From assembly GCA_012511925.1 (NCBI GenBank), contig JAAZFD010000070.1:1-6598 (forward strand): a stretch of 6,598 nt of DNA, given 5' to 3'. The position numbers and the translations under genes are program-made. Position 1 is the stretch's first letter; each line of letters starts with the position of its first letter. Below, in pieces: positions 1 to 5,960 of the stretch. The DNA is from Clostridiales bacterium. Its GTDB lineage: Bacteria > Bacillota > Clostridia > Christensenellales > CAG-138. The notes under the pieces are model-generated. The model made no database searches. It had not been told where the DNA came from and saw only the letters and a program-made list of their open reading frames with translations.

Positions 1-1632
1 CACCAGGAAGGTCCACCATGCCGAATGTGGTGTGGCAAAATCGATTATAACGATATAAAGAAATTCGTAGTAGAGCAAGGAATTACCGCTATATACACTC
101 CTTTCGTGTTTAGTGTTCAAATTCGTGCAATAAACCTTGAAGAGATTGTATTGGCTGACAGCGTGGAAACCATAGGCGAAATGAGTTTTTTTGAATCTAA
201 GAAGTTAAAAAGCGTTACGCTTCCAGCAAACCTAAAACATATCGGCAACGGCGCATTTGCATATTGTGAAGAGCTTTTGCCGGTGGATATTCCTAATAGT
301 GTTGAATATATAGGCTTCGGAGCTTTCTTGAAATGCAAAAAACTCACTGCGGTAACTATTCCTGATGGGGTAAAAACGATAGGCGGTGCGGCATTTTACG
401 ATACGCCTTGGTATGATGCGCTAAATGAAGAGTTCGTTACCGTTGGCGACAATATTCTTATTAAATACAATGGCGATGATGAGGATGTTGTTATTCCCGA
501 AGGAACTAAGTCCATTTCATCGGCGTTTTTGAACAATTATTCTTTGAGAAGTGTGGAGCTTCCACAAGGAATAGTTTCGCTTCACGCGGCTTTTTATGGC
601 TGTCAAAATCTCGAAAAGGTAAATCTACCCGAGGGTTTGGAAGTGATAGGCGACTTTACATTCTCAGGTACAAAGACGGAGTATGTATTTCCCGAAAGCT
701 TAAAAGAACTAGGCTATGCCGTTCTTTCTCTGGGATACGAAACTACATATACTTTCTTAGGCGAGATGCCCAAATTAACCAAGGCCTGCAACTGGTATGA
801 CTATGCTATCGAATCATTTTACGACCTTTACTTGCATTATAACTTGCGTTACAAGGATAGTTGGGAACCCGCTCTTAAGCATGGCTGGTATGTCGGAACA
901 TATACTCCCTTAGGCACTTTTTGGTACGATTCTGAAACAGATGAATATTTCGACTGTGGCGATGTGAATACAGACGGTACAATTAACACAGGTGATGCAG
1001 TAGCCATTCTTAAAGAAATTGTTGGACCGGTAGAATTTAGCGAACGTCAAAGACTTCTTTCCGATACAAACTTTGACGGAAAAGAGGCCGATACAGGCGA
1101 TGCTGTGGTTATACTTCACGACATAGTAACCAAGAAATATGCTTCACAAGAATTTAGTATGCGTTTTAATCAAAGCAACTTAACAGAAGATTGGATTGCG
1201 AATGATTGGTATGATGATTTTATGGCGCATAAAGAAACCGACCTCATATTCAAGATTAAAAGCCATTATATACTTTCGCAGTTTAGAGATATAAAAACTT
1301 GTAAGATTGCTGGGGGTGTGCCGTATGGTGGCGAGTATCAAGAAATTGCGGACATAACTTCTAAATATGATCCAAAGTTTTTTGAAAATAACACGCTTGC
1401 ATTCTTTCATATTCATGAGGGTGCGGAATCACTGTATGTTGAGGTTCAAAATGTAAGAATGGAGAGGAATAAGCTGATTATTGAAGTGAATCAGTATTAT
1501 AACCAAATTGTGAACCAGATTTCGGGCAATAAGTTGATTATGCTTGAGCTTGACAACATAGCATTTGGTACTTTCGATGATGTTGAGATTAACATTACGA
1601 AAGTTTTTTTGGGGGAAAGAACTACACAATAA
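1..1632 (+). CDS. BspA-like leucine-rich-repeat protein with dockerin and an unnamed C-terminal domain (5' end missing)
   Basis: The reading frame is open to the left edge, so the N-terminus is missing. The first in-frame ATG (position 25) has no signal peptide and no well-spaced ribosome site. Numbering from that ATG (535 residues), about 46-235 form BspA/LRR_5-type repeats of 21-23 residues with the pattern IG..AF..C..L..V.LP. They are interrupted near 125-160 by a WYDAL...GDNILIKYNG insert common in clostridial LRR_5 proteins. Residues 312-370 are a type I dockerin: loop one, DVNTDGTINTGD, is canonical, while loop two, DTNFDGKEADTGD, carries an extra residue. Residues about 375-535 are a domain I cannot name, shared with the next gene. 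No catalytic domain is visible. Known dockerins bind cohesins and LRR_5 proteins are usually surface or secreted, so an extracellular binding protein is inferred. TAA is at 1630-1632. Confidence 0.85.
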   Translation, partial: HQEGPPCRMWCGKIDYNDIKKFVVEQGITAIYTPFVFSVQIRAINLEEIVLADSVETIGEMSFFESKKLKSVTLPANLKHIGNGAFAYCEELLPVDIPNSVEYIGFGAFLKCKKLTAVTIPDGVKTIGGAAFYDTPWYDALNEEFVTVGDNILIKYNGDDEDVVIPEGTKSISSAFLNNYSLRSVELPQGIVSLHAAFYGCQNLEKVNLPEGLEVIGDFTFSGTKTEYVFPESLKELGYAVLSLGYETTYTFLGEMPKLTKACNWYDYAIESFYDLYLHYNLRYKDSWEPALKHGWYVGTYTPLGTFWYDSETDEYFDCGDVNTDGTINTGDAVAILKEIVGPVEFSERQRLLSDTNFDGKEADTGDAVVILHDIVTKKYASQEFSMRFNQSNLTEDWIANDWYDDFMAHKETDLIFKIKSHYILSQFRDIKTCKIAGGVPYGGEYQEIADITSKYDPKFFENNTLAFFHIHEGAESLYVEVQNVRMERNKLIIEVNQYYNQIVNQISGNKLIMLELDNIAFGTFDDVEINITKVFLGERTTQ

Positions 1633-1660
1633 ATAGGGGCGGATATCCGCTCTTTATTTA
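1630..1660 (+). terminator. hairpin after the LRR-dockerin gene, possible weak terminator
   Basis: A perfect 12-base palindrome, GCGGATATCCGC (1639-1650), is followed by TCTTTATTTA. The stem can extend outward because TAAATA (1630-1635) is complementary to TATTTA (1655-1660), with a small imperfect internal stretch between. The outer arm includes the stop codon of the upstream gene. The T-rich tract is broken by an A, so termination may be partial, which would leave the downstream dockerin gene on a readthrough transcript. I found no convincing sigma-A promoter in the 76-base gap. Confidence 0.5.
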
Positions 1661-1708
1661 TGAAGTTTTCCAAAATAATACTGGTTATTTAATGAAAGGA
1701 GGAAAAAA

Positions 1709-2497
1709 ATGAAAAAGTCATTAACTTTAATTCTTTGCTTTGCTCTGCTGTTCGTGTTTTGTGTTCCAAGCCTTGCAGAAACCCAAGCACTTTTAGGCGA
1801 TACAAACAGCGATGGGGTAATAAATACGGGGGACGCTGTTTTAATTCTTCGCAGTATTACGGGGTTAAGCAAGCTAAGCGAGGAACAAGTAGCAGTAGCA
1901 GATTTCAACCAAGATAGTATAGTAAATACTGGTGATTCAGTTGCTATTCTAACAAGTTTAATCAATGAAAACTTCAAGGCCTTTGCATATCATTTCACAT
2001 TCGCAAAAGACCATGCCAGTACCGCTAAAAAGTGGATTGCAGATGATTGGTACAACGACTTTGCGGAAAATGATTATTTAAGCTCGGAGCTTATAATTGT
2101 AATCAAAGATATGGAAACACTTGAAGCATTTAGAGACCCTACTAATTGTAGGATTGCAGCATTGGGATATGAGTACACAGAATGGAACCAGTATTATCCC
2201 TTGCCAAAGAACTTCATGAGCATGGCCGAGGTTACAGCGCAATACGACGAGGAATTTTTTGAAGACAATCTGCTTGTTTTCGCAACATTTAATGAGAACG
2301 TAGAGTCGCTGTATTTTGATGTTCAAAATGTGAGATTGAATGAAAACACACTTATCATTGATGTAAATCAATACTATATGGAAATTGCAAATCAGATAAC
2401 AGGCAGAAAACTGGTACAGCTTGAGTTGCCAAAAGCTGATTACGGCGATATTAAAGAGGTTGAGGTTATATTCAATGTAGTAGTGATGTATAAGTAA
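1709..2497 (+). CDS. secreted dockerin protein with an unnamed C-terminal domain
   Basis: The 262-residue product starts at an ATG preceded by AAAGGAGG (1695-1702), six bases away. Residues 1-23 are a classical signal peptide: KK, a hydrophobic core, and a likely cut after SLA. The mature protein begins almost directly with a type I dockerin (about 29-88). Its two calcium loops, DTNSDGVINTGD and DFNQDSIVNTGD, keep every ligand position; the second has Ser in place of the usual Gly. Residues about 92-262 match the C-terminus of the preceding gene, sharing W-I-A-x-D-W-Y, FRD...C-[KR]-IA, YD..FFE.N.L, ESLY..VQNVR and VNQYY..I.NQI.G.KL. No enzyme motif, transmembrane anchor or sorting signal is seen. 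An extracellular protein docked to a cohesin partner is inferred; the C-terminal function is unknown. The pattern faintly recalls PrcB_C-type beta domains, but I could not test this. Confidence 0.9.
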   Translation: MKKSLTLILCFALLFVFCVPSLAETQALLGDTNSDGVINTGDAVLILRSITGLSKLSEEQVAVADFNQDSIVNTGDSVAILTSLINENFKAFAYHFTFAKDHASTAKKWIADDWYNDFAENDYLSSELIIVIKDMETLEAFRDPTNCRIAALGYEYTEWNQYYPLPKNFMSMAEVTAQYDEEFFEDNLLVFATFNENVESLYFDVQNVRLNENTLIIDVNQYYMEIANQITGRKLVQLELPKADYGDIKEVEVIFNVVVMYK

Positions 2498-2529
2498 GCT
2501 ATCGAGCTGGACTGTTACGGTAACTACGC

Positions 2530-2568
2530 AAAAAAATCGAGCCAACTAATTGTTGGCTCTTTGTCTTT
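2530..2568. terminator. bidirectional intrinsic terminator between the dockerin gene and pyrE
   Basis: A perfect 8-base stem, GAGCCAAC (2539-2546) with GTTGGCTC (2552-2559), closes a 5-base loop. On the + strand it is followed by TTTGTCTTT. On the - strand it is followed by GA and then seven T residues (A-run 2530-2536). It lies 42 bases after the dockerin-gene stop and 29 bases after the pyrE stop, so it can end both convergent transcripts. Confidence 0.85.
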
Positions 2569-2587
2569 AAGCTGAATGGTTTTTCTG

Positions 2588-3193
2588 TTACATCCCTGCA
2601 CTCTTCCTTGACCCATGCTGTACAATAGGTGCTCCTGCCTTGCACAACGGGCACTCATCTGCCGCATAGCTTGGAAAATCTAACTTTATTGCGGAAAACA
2701 TAGGGAAAGGCAAATCAACCGCCGCAGTTGTTCTTCTGTCTGCGATACATCCCAATGCTACCACCGTAGCGCCTAAATCCTCTAACACCTTTACGGTTTC
2801 CATAGTAGATTTACCTGTGGTTACGGCGTCCTCGACTATCAAAATCTTATCGCCCTCGGATACGGTAAAGCCCCTGCGCAATTCCATAGCATCGGTTGTT
2901 TTGTTGCGTTCTGTGAAAATCGCTTCTTTATCCAACAGCCTGCCCATTTCATACGAAACCAAAATCGCTCCCATAGCAGGACCGCAAACCTTTGTAATCT
3001 CTATTCCGGATTCCTTGATTTGCTCTGCAACTCTCGATAACACGATTTCCGCTTTCTTTGGGAATCTAAGTAGCTGTGCGCATTGAATATAATTCCCCGA
3101 ATGCCTGCCCGAACTCAACAAAAAGTGTCCGTTTAACAGTGCGTGCGACTCCACCAGCTCGTTTCTTACCGTTTCTTCTGATACCTTTGACAT
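2588..3193 (-). CDS. pyrE: orotate phosphoribosyltransferase
   Basis: This cytoplasmic enzyme joins orotate to PRPP to give OMP, the fifth step of UMP synthesis. The product has 201 residues, normal for the family. The PRPP-binding motif of type I phosphoribosyltransferases, ILIVEDAVTTGKS, is at residues 117-129. An N-terminal SSGRHSGNYIQC segment (27-38) and the flexible-loop stretch TERNKTTDAMELRRGF (94-109) match orotate-specific members. The ending CPLCKAGAPIVQHGSRK (181-197) is typical of the Thermus/Clostridia-type PyrE branch rather than the E. coli type. The ATG is preceded by AAGGGAGA (3201-3208 on the + strand), seven bases away. It is the last gene of the operon, 22 bases after pyrD, and is followed by the bidirectional terminator. 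Confidence 0.96.
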   Translation of the reverse strand: MSKVSEETVRNELVESHALLNGHFLLSSGRHSGNYIQCAQLLRFPKKAEIVLSRVAEQIKESGIEITKVCGPAMGAILVSYEMGRLLDKEAIFTERNKTTDAMELRRGFTVSEGDKILIVEDAVTTGKSTMETVKVLEDLGATVVALGCIADRRTTAAVDLPFPMFSAIKLDFPSYAADECPLCKAGAPIVQHGSRKSAGM

Positions 3194-3215
3194 TTTTTTC
3201 TCTCCCTTATTTCTT

Positions 3216-4124
3216 TTATTTATTTATGATTCCACGAATCTCTGAAATATTTTCTAATTTGTTTTGAACGCAATACTTCTCTAAGCCCTCTATTATTTGT
3301 GGCATAGCGAATGGATTTGCAAAAGTTGCCGTTCCCACCTGAATAGCGGTTGCGCCTGCCATAATAAATTCCAATGCATCGGTGTAGCTTGATATTCCGC
3401 CCAAGCCAACAACAGGAATTTTCACCGCCTTGCAAACCGAATGCACCATTCTAAGTGCGATAGGCATAACAGCAGGGCCCGAAACACCAGCGTAAACATT
3501 GTTGAATATCGGCTTTTTGCTTCTAACATCTATTCGCATTCCAAGCAGGGTATTTATTAGGCTTATCGCATCTGCGCCTGCATCCTCTACCGCCCTTGCA
3601 ACCTCGCTTATATCGCTTGCGTTTGGTGATAGCTTTACCATAAGCGGAAATTTCGTAACCGCTTTTACCTTTTTTACAACCTCTGCGGCAGTTTTGCCAC
3701 ACATTCCGAAAGCCATTCCGCCCTCTTTCACATTAGGACAGGAAATGTTAAGCTCTAATATATCAATGTCGGCATCGTTTATCATTTGAGTTGCCTTAAC
3801 ATAATCTTCAATGCTATGACCGCCTAAGTTGCATATAACCGCAGCACCTGTACTGCGCATAACATGGCATTCATGCTTTACAAAATGTGCTACACCTGGG
3901 TTTTCTAAGCCTATGGAATTCATCATGCCAGCAGGGGTTTCGCAAACCCTAATACCGCTATTGCCCTTTGAGCCATGCAGTGTCAAGCCTTTTCCGGAAA
4001 TTCCGCCTAAAACACTTGGGTCGAAATAGCCTTCATATTCTTTTCCGAATCCGAAAGTGCCCGAAGCCGCAATAACAGGGTTTTTCAGCTGTATTCCTAA
4101 GAGATTCGTTGTTAATCTACTCAA
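3216..4124 (-). CDS. pyrD: dihydroorotate dehydrogenase class 1B, catalytic (FMN) subunit
   Basis: The enzyme oxidises dihydroorotate to orotate on FMN and passes electrons to PyrK and then NAD+. With a TTG start at 4124 the product is 302 residues, the usual class 1B length. Visible motifs are the early ASGTFGFGKEYEGYF (20-34), GKGLT with Lys45, NSIGLEN (69-75), NISCPN with the class 1 catalytic Cys129, VKLSPN with Lys164, NTLLGM (191-196), the late glycine motif GLGGISS (240-246) and QVGTATF (262-268). The frame stays open upstream to an ATG-type start at 4220, but that would lie deep inside pyrK and lacks a ribosome site. GGAGG at 4131-4135, six bases before the TTG, favours the TTG, and the first residues SRLTTNLLGIQLKNPV then fit the family. 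It overlaps the end of pyrK by 8 bases, suggesting translational coupling that helps balance the two subunits. Confidence 0.95.
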   Translation of the reverse strand: MSRLTTNLLGIQLKNPVIAASGTFGFGKEYEGYFDPSVLGGISGKGLTLHGSKGNSGIRVCETPAGMMNSIGLENPGVAHFVKHECHVMRSTGAAVICNLGGHSIEDYVKATQMINDADIDILELNISCPNVKEGGMAFGMCGKTAAEVVKKVKAVTKFPLMVKLSPNASDISEVARAVEDAGADAISLINTLLGMRIDVRSKKPIFNNVYAGVSGPAVMPIALRMVHSVCKAVKIPVVGLGGISSYTDALEFIMAGATAIQVGTATFANPFAMPQIIEGLEKYCVQNKLENISEIRGIINK

Positions 4125-4821
4125 AGGATACCTCCGAAGCCAAGAAAACAGGACCGTCCTTGCAAACTCGCTTGTTGCCCGAAACCGTAGGACAGGTGCA
4201 GCCCAAGCAAGCGCCAACACCGCAAGCCATGTGTGCTTCTAAGGATAAAAACAGCTTTGAATTTTTCTTTTCAGCTTCCTCTTTTGCCGCTTTCATCATT
4301 GGATTTGGTCCGCAAGCGTAGTTTATTACATTTTCCTCGAACGGAACATCTGCCGTTATATAGCCGCCAACTCGCACATACACAAAGTCCGCAACCGCTC
4401 TGAAATATTGCAGCATAAAGGGCTTTTCAACGAAACCTAAGTACGCTTCAATAACCCTGTTTGGGTACATTGCCTTATGCGTTCTTGCCAAAAAATATAG
4501 GGGCGCAATACCTATGCCACCACCTATCAAACGAATATCCGAGTCAACGGGTTCAAAGCCGTTGCCATAAGGACCGTAGGCTTCAATCGTATCGCCTGCC
4601 CGCATTTCACTCATTAGCTTTGTGCCTTTACCTGCAATACGATATAAAAAGCTGCAATTACCGTCAACACAGTCATGTATGCTTATGGGTCTGCCTAAAA
4701 GGGGGTCTAATACCTTGGTAGGGCGCAGCATATAGAATTGACCCGCACGACCCGATGTATTTTTTATCGTCATCAGGCAAACCTCGGGGCTAACATGGCT
4801 GTTTTGTAGGATTACAGGCAT
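4117..4821 (-). CDS. pyrK: dihydroorotate dehydrogenase electron-transfer subunit (FAD, 2Fe-2S)
   Basis: PyrK takes electrons from PyrD FMN through a 2Fe-2S cluster and FAD to NAD+, giving the 2+2 class 1B complex. In the 234-residue product, a ferredoxin-reductase-like FAD domain comes first, with RPISI (44-48) and GPYGNGF (83-89). The NAD-binding domain follows, with GGGIGIAPLYFLAR (100-113) and ACGPNPM (169-175). The C-terminal cluster site MACGVGACLGC...VCKDGPVF supplies Cys200, Cys205, Cys208 and Cys220 (C-x4-C-x2-C-x11-C); Cys210 is an extra cysteine. The length is slightly below the 250-260 residues often seen. The ATG is preceded by AGGAGAG (4831-4837 on the + strand), nine bases away. 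It overlaps the pyrF end by 10 bases and the pyrD start by 8, and pairing with pyrD confirms the 1B type. Confidence 0.96.
   Translation of the reverse strand: MPVILQNSHVSPEVCLMTIKNTSGRAGQFYMLRPTKVLDPLLGRPISIHDCVDGNCSFLYRIAGKGTKLMSEMRAGDTIEAYGPYGNGFEPVDSDIRLIGGGIGIAPLYFLARTHKAMYPNRVIEAYLGFVEKPFMLQYFRAVADFVYVRVGGYITADVPFEENVINYACGPNPMMKAAKEEAEKKNSKLFLSLEAHMACGVGACLGCTCPTVSGNKRVCKDGPVFLASEVSFE
4131..4135 (-). promoter_or_regulatory. ribosome binding site selecting the pyrD TTG start
   Basis: GGAGG on the - strand lies six bases upstream of TTG (4124-4122), inside the final codons of pyrK. No comparable site serves the longer in-frame start at 4220, so this site decides the start. Confidence 0.8.
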
Positions 4822-5663
4822 TTTTTTATACTCTCCTGCATCGATACTACCGCTTCGTTTATATAAATATCAAAGTCGTCGCCGTCTGTTTTGCCCATGT
4901 GGGCGCAAATAATTCCTCGTGAGGAGTTCACAACTCCGCATATACCATCAGAGAACAGCTTGCCGATATCTTGAGCTGTTCCCCCTTGTGCTCCGTAGCC
5001 GGGAATCAAGAAGAATGTGTTTTTCATCAACTTTTTAATTTTTATGAATTCGTCAACATATGTAAGCCCTACAACTGCACCTATGCTCGAAAATCCGCTT
5101 TCGCCTATGAATGCTTGTCCCCATTTATCAACCAATCGTGCCATTTGCATATACACCGTTTCGCCGTTGTCTAAAATTCTATCCTGCAAATCGCCGCTTT
5201 TTTTGTTGCTGGTTTTTACTAATATGAACATTCCCTTGCCCTGCTCTAAGTAGGGGTAGTAGGGGGAAACGGCATCCTCGCCCATATATGCGTTTACGGT
5301 GATAATATCGGTTTCAAAATCGCCTGTAAAATGGCCCTTAGCATACATTTGAGCGGTAGAGGAGATATCGCCACGCTTTATGTCGGAAATTGCAATCGCA
5401 TCGATTTTCTTTAAGTATTTTAGAGTATTAAAAAATGCCGTCATGCCATCAAGTCCTAATGCCTCATAGCAGGCTATTTGAATCTTGAAGCAAGCGGCGT
5501 GGTTAGCGGTTGCATCTATTATTCGTTTGTTGAATTCAAAGAGCTTTTCACCGATTGATTTATCCTTTTGTGCTATTACTTTTGGTAAAAAGTCGGTTTG
5601 AATGTCTAAACCTACGCATACAGGGCTAACTCTTTTTGCCCGAAAAGCAAGTTTATCCATCAT
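4812..5663 (-). CDS. pyrF: orotidine 5'-phosphate decarboxylase, type 2
   Basis: The enzyme decarboxylates OMP to UMP, the final step of the pathway. At 283 residues it has the length of the type 2 subfamily, longer than the roughly 240-residue type 1 enzymes of Bacillus and E. coli. Motifs in order, numbered from the ATG at 5663, are VGLD (17-20), the Asp-x-Lys-x-x-Asp catalytic signature as SDIKRGDI (93-100; Asp94, Lys96, Asp99), NAYMGEDA (124-131), LVKTSN (148-153), PGYGAQGG (221-228) and the phosphate-binding NSSRGI (246-251). The start could be either of two adjacent ATG codons (5663 or 5660). AGGGGGA at 5671-5677 lies seven bases before the first, so I chose that and rejected the TTG at 5669, which is too close. 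It is the first gene of the pyrFKDE operon. Confidence 0.96.
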   Translation of the reverse strand: MMDKLAFRAKRVSPVCVGLDIQTDFLPKVIAQKDKSIGEKLFEFNKRIIDATANHAACFKIQIACYEALGLDGMTAFFNTLKYLKKIDAIAISDIKRGDISSTAQMYAKGHFTGDFETDIITVNAYMGEDAVSPYYPYLEQGKGMFILVKTSNKKSGDLQDRILDNGETVYMQMARLVDKWGQAFIGESGFSSIGAVVGLTYVDEFIKIKKLMKNTFFLIPGYGAQGGTAQDIGKLFSDGICGVVNSSRGIICAHMGKTDGDDFDIYINEAVVSMQESIKKCL

Positions 5664-5670
5664 TAGCAAT

Positions 5671-5677
5671 TCCCCCT
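5671..5677 (-). promoter_or_regulatory. ribosome binding site selecting the pyrF ATG
   Basis: AGGGGGA on the - strand lies seven bases before ATG 5663-5661. It sits only one base before the alternative TTG at 5669, which rules that codon out as a start. Confidence 0.75.
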
Positions 5678-5683
5678 AAAAGT

Positions 5684-5695
5684 TTATTCGAATAA
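5684..5695. promoter_or_regulatory. 12-base palindrome at the pyr transcription start, possible operator
   Basis: TTATTCGAATAA is a perfect inverted repeat. It touches the last base of the -10 hexamer and is centred on the predicted +1, a position where a bound dimeric repressor would block RNA polymerase. No regulator gene is present in the window, so the operator role is inference. Confidence 0.4.
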
Positions 5696-5724
5696 TTATA
5701 CATTATGGGCACGGGGGTTGTCAA
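5695..5724 (-). promoter_or_regulatory. sigma-A-type promoter of the pyrFKDE operon
   Basis: Reading leftward, TTGACA (5724-5719) and TATAAT (5700-5695) both match consensus exactly, with an 18-base spacer and a TG directly before the -10. Transcription should begin near 5687-5689, giving a leader of only about 25 bases before the pyrF ATG. That leader holds just the ribosome site and is too short for a terminator/antiterminator pair of the PyrR type, so control is more likely at initiation. Confidence 0.85.
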
Positions 5725-5948
5725 TCGGTTTTGGGAATATTGGTAAAACTGTTTTTGGTAATAACCCCCAATTATTTGCACGCTTAGTCTATTAATTTTT
5801 CGCTGACACACAATCGCAATAAGTCCGCTGTCATACGAACACCCCCCTGTTTATTTGATTTTCGCTTAATATTGCAAAAACGGGCTTGTCGATTTGGTTT
5901 TGATTTTTCTAAACGCATACTAAAAACTTATTCGGCAAAACTATTCAT
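5725..5948. other. non-coding divergent region between the pyr promoter and ku
   Basis: I see no gene, RNA or recognisable riboswitch here. There are short C runs (5765-5769 and 5842-5847). AACCCCC (5763-5769) is the inverted partner of GGGGGTT (5713-5719), which overlaps the pyr -35 region. Short TGACA (5804-5808) and TGTCA (5829-5833) half-sites lie 20 bases apart. A sigma-A promoter for ku is not obvious; the only suggestive site is CATACTA at 5916-5922, which resembles a sporulation sigma-G -10 element but has no good -35 partner. Confidence 0.5.
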
Positions 5949-5957
5949 GGAGGTGAT
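5949..5957 (+). promoter_or_regulatory. strong ribosome binding site of ku
   Basis: GGAGGTGAT is fully complementary to the 16S rRNA 3' end, and its GGAGG core lies seven bases before ATG 5961. It fixes the ku start. Confidence 0.85.
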
Positions 5958-5960
5958 AAT

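Noticed and set aside
25..27. ATG at 25 as the true start of the LRR-dockerin gene
   Set aside because: The frame is open to the window edge, there is no signal peptide after this ATG, and the AGGAAGG at 4-10 is too far away. The gene almost certainly begins outside the window.
18..50. ATG at 18 preceded by AGGAAGG, as a separate small gene
   Set aside because: The frame stops after 10 codons and does not join the LRR frame.
2513..2527. GTTAC-G-GTAAC as an extra hairpin before the terminator
   Set aside because: The one-base loop cannot form and the AT-rich five-base arms are weak; the adjacent 8-base stem explains termination.
2078..2545. 155-codon open frame on the - strand opposite the second dockerin gene
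   Set aside because: It is antisense to a well-supported secreted protein, runs through the terminator hairpin, is low in complexity and resembles no family.
4125..4220. 32-residue N-terminal extension of PyrD from an upstream start
   Set aside because: It is an antisense-free shadow of pyrK in another frame, has no ribosome site, and does not resemble a PyrD N-terminus.
5664..5669. TTG at 5669 as the pyrF start
   Set aside because: The ribosome site ends only one base upstream; the ATG at 5663 has a normal spacing of seven bases.
5836..5851. CGAAC...GTTT as a LexA (SOS) box near ku
   Set aside because: The Gram-positive LexA box is CGAAC-N4-GTTCG; here the spacing is 8 and the right half-site is wrong.
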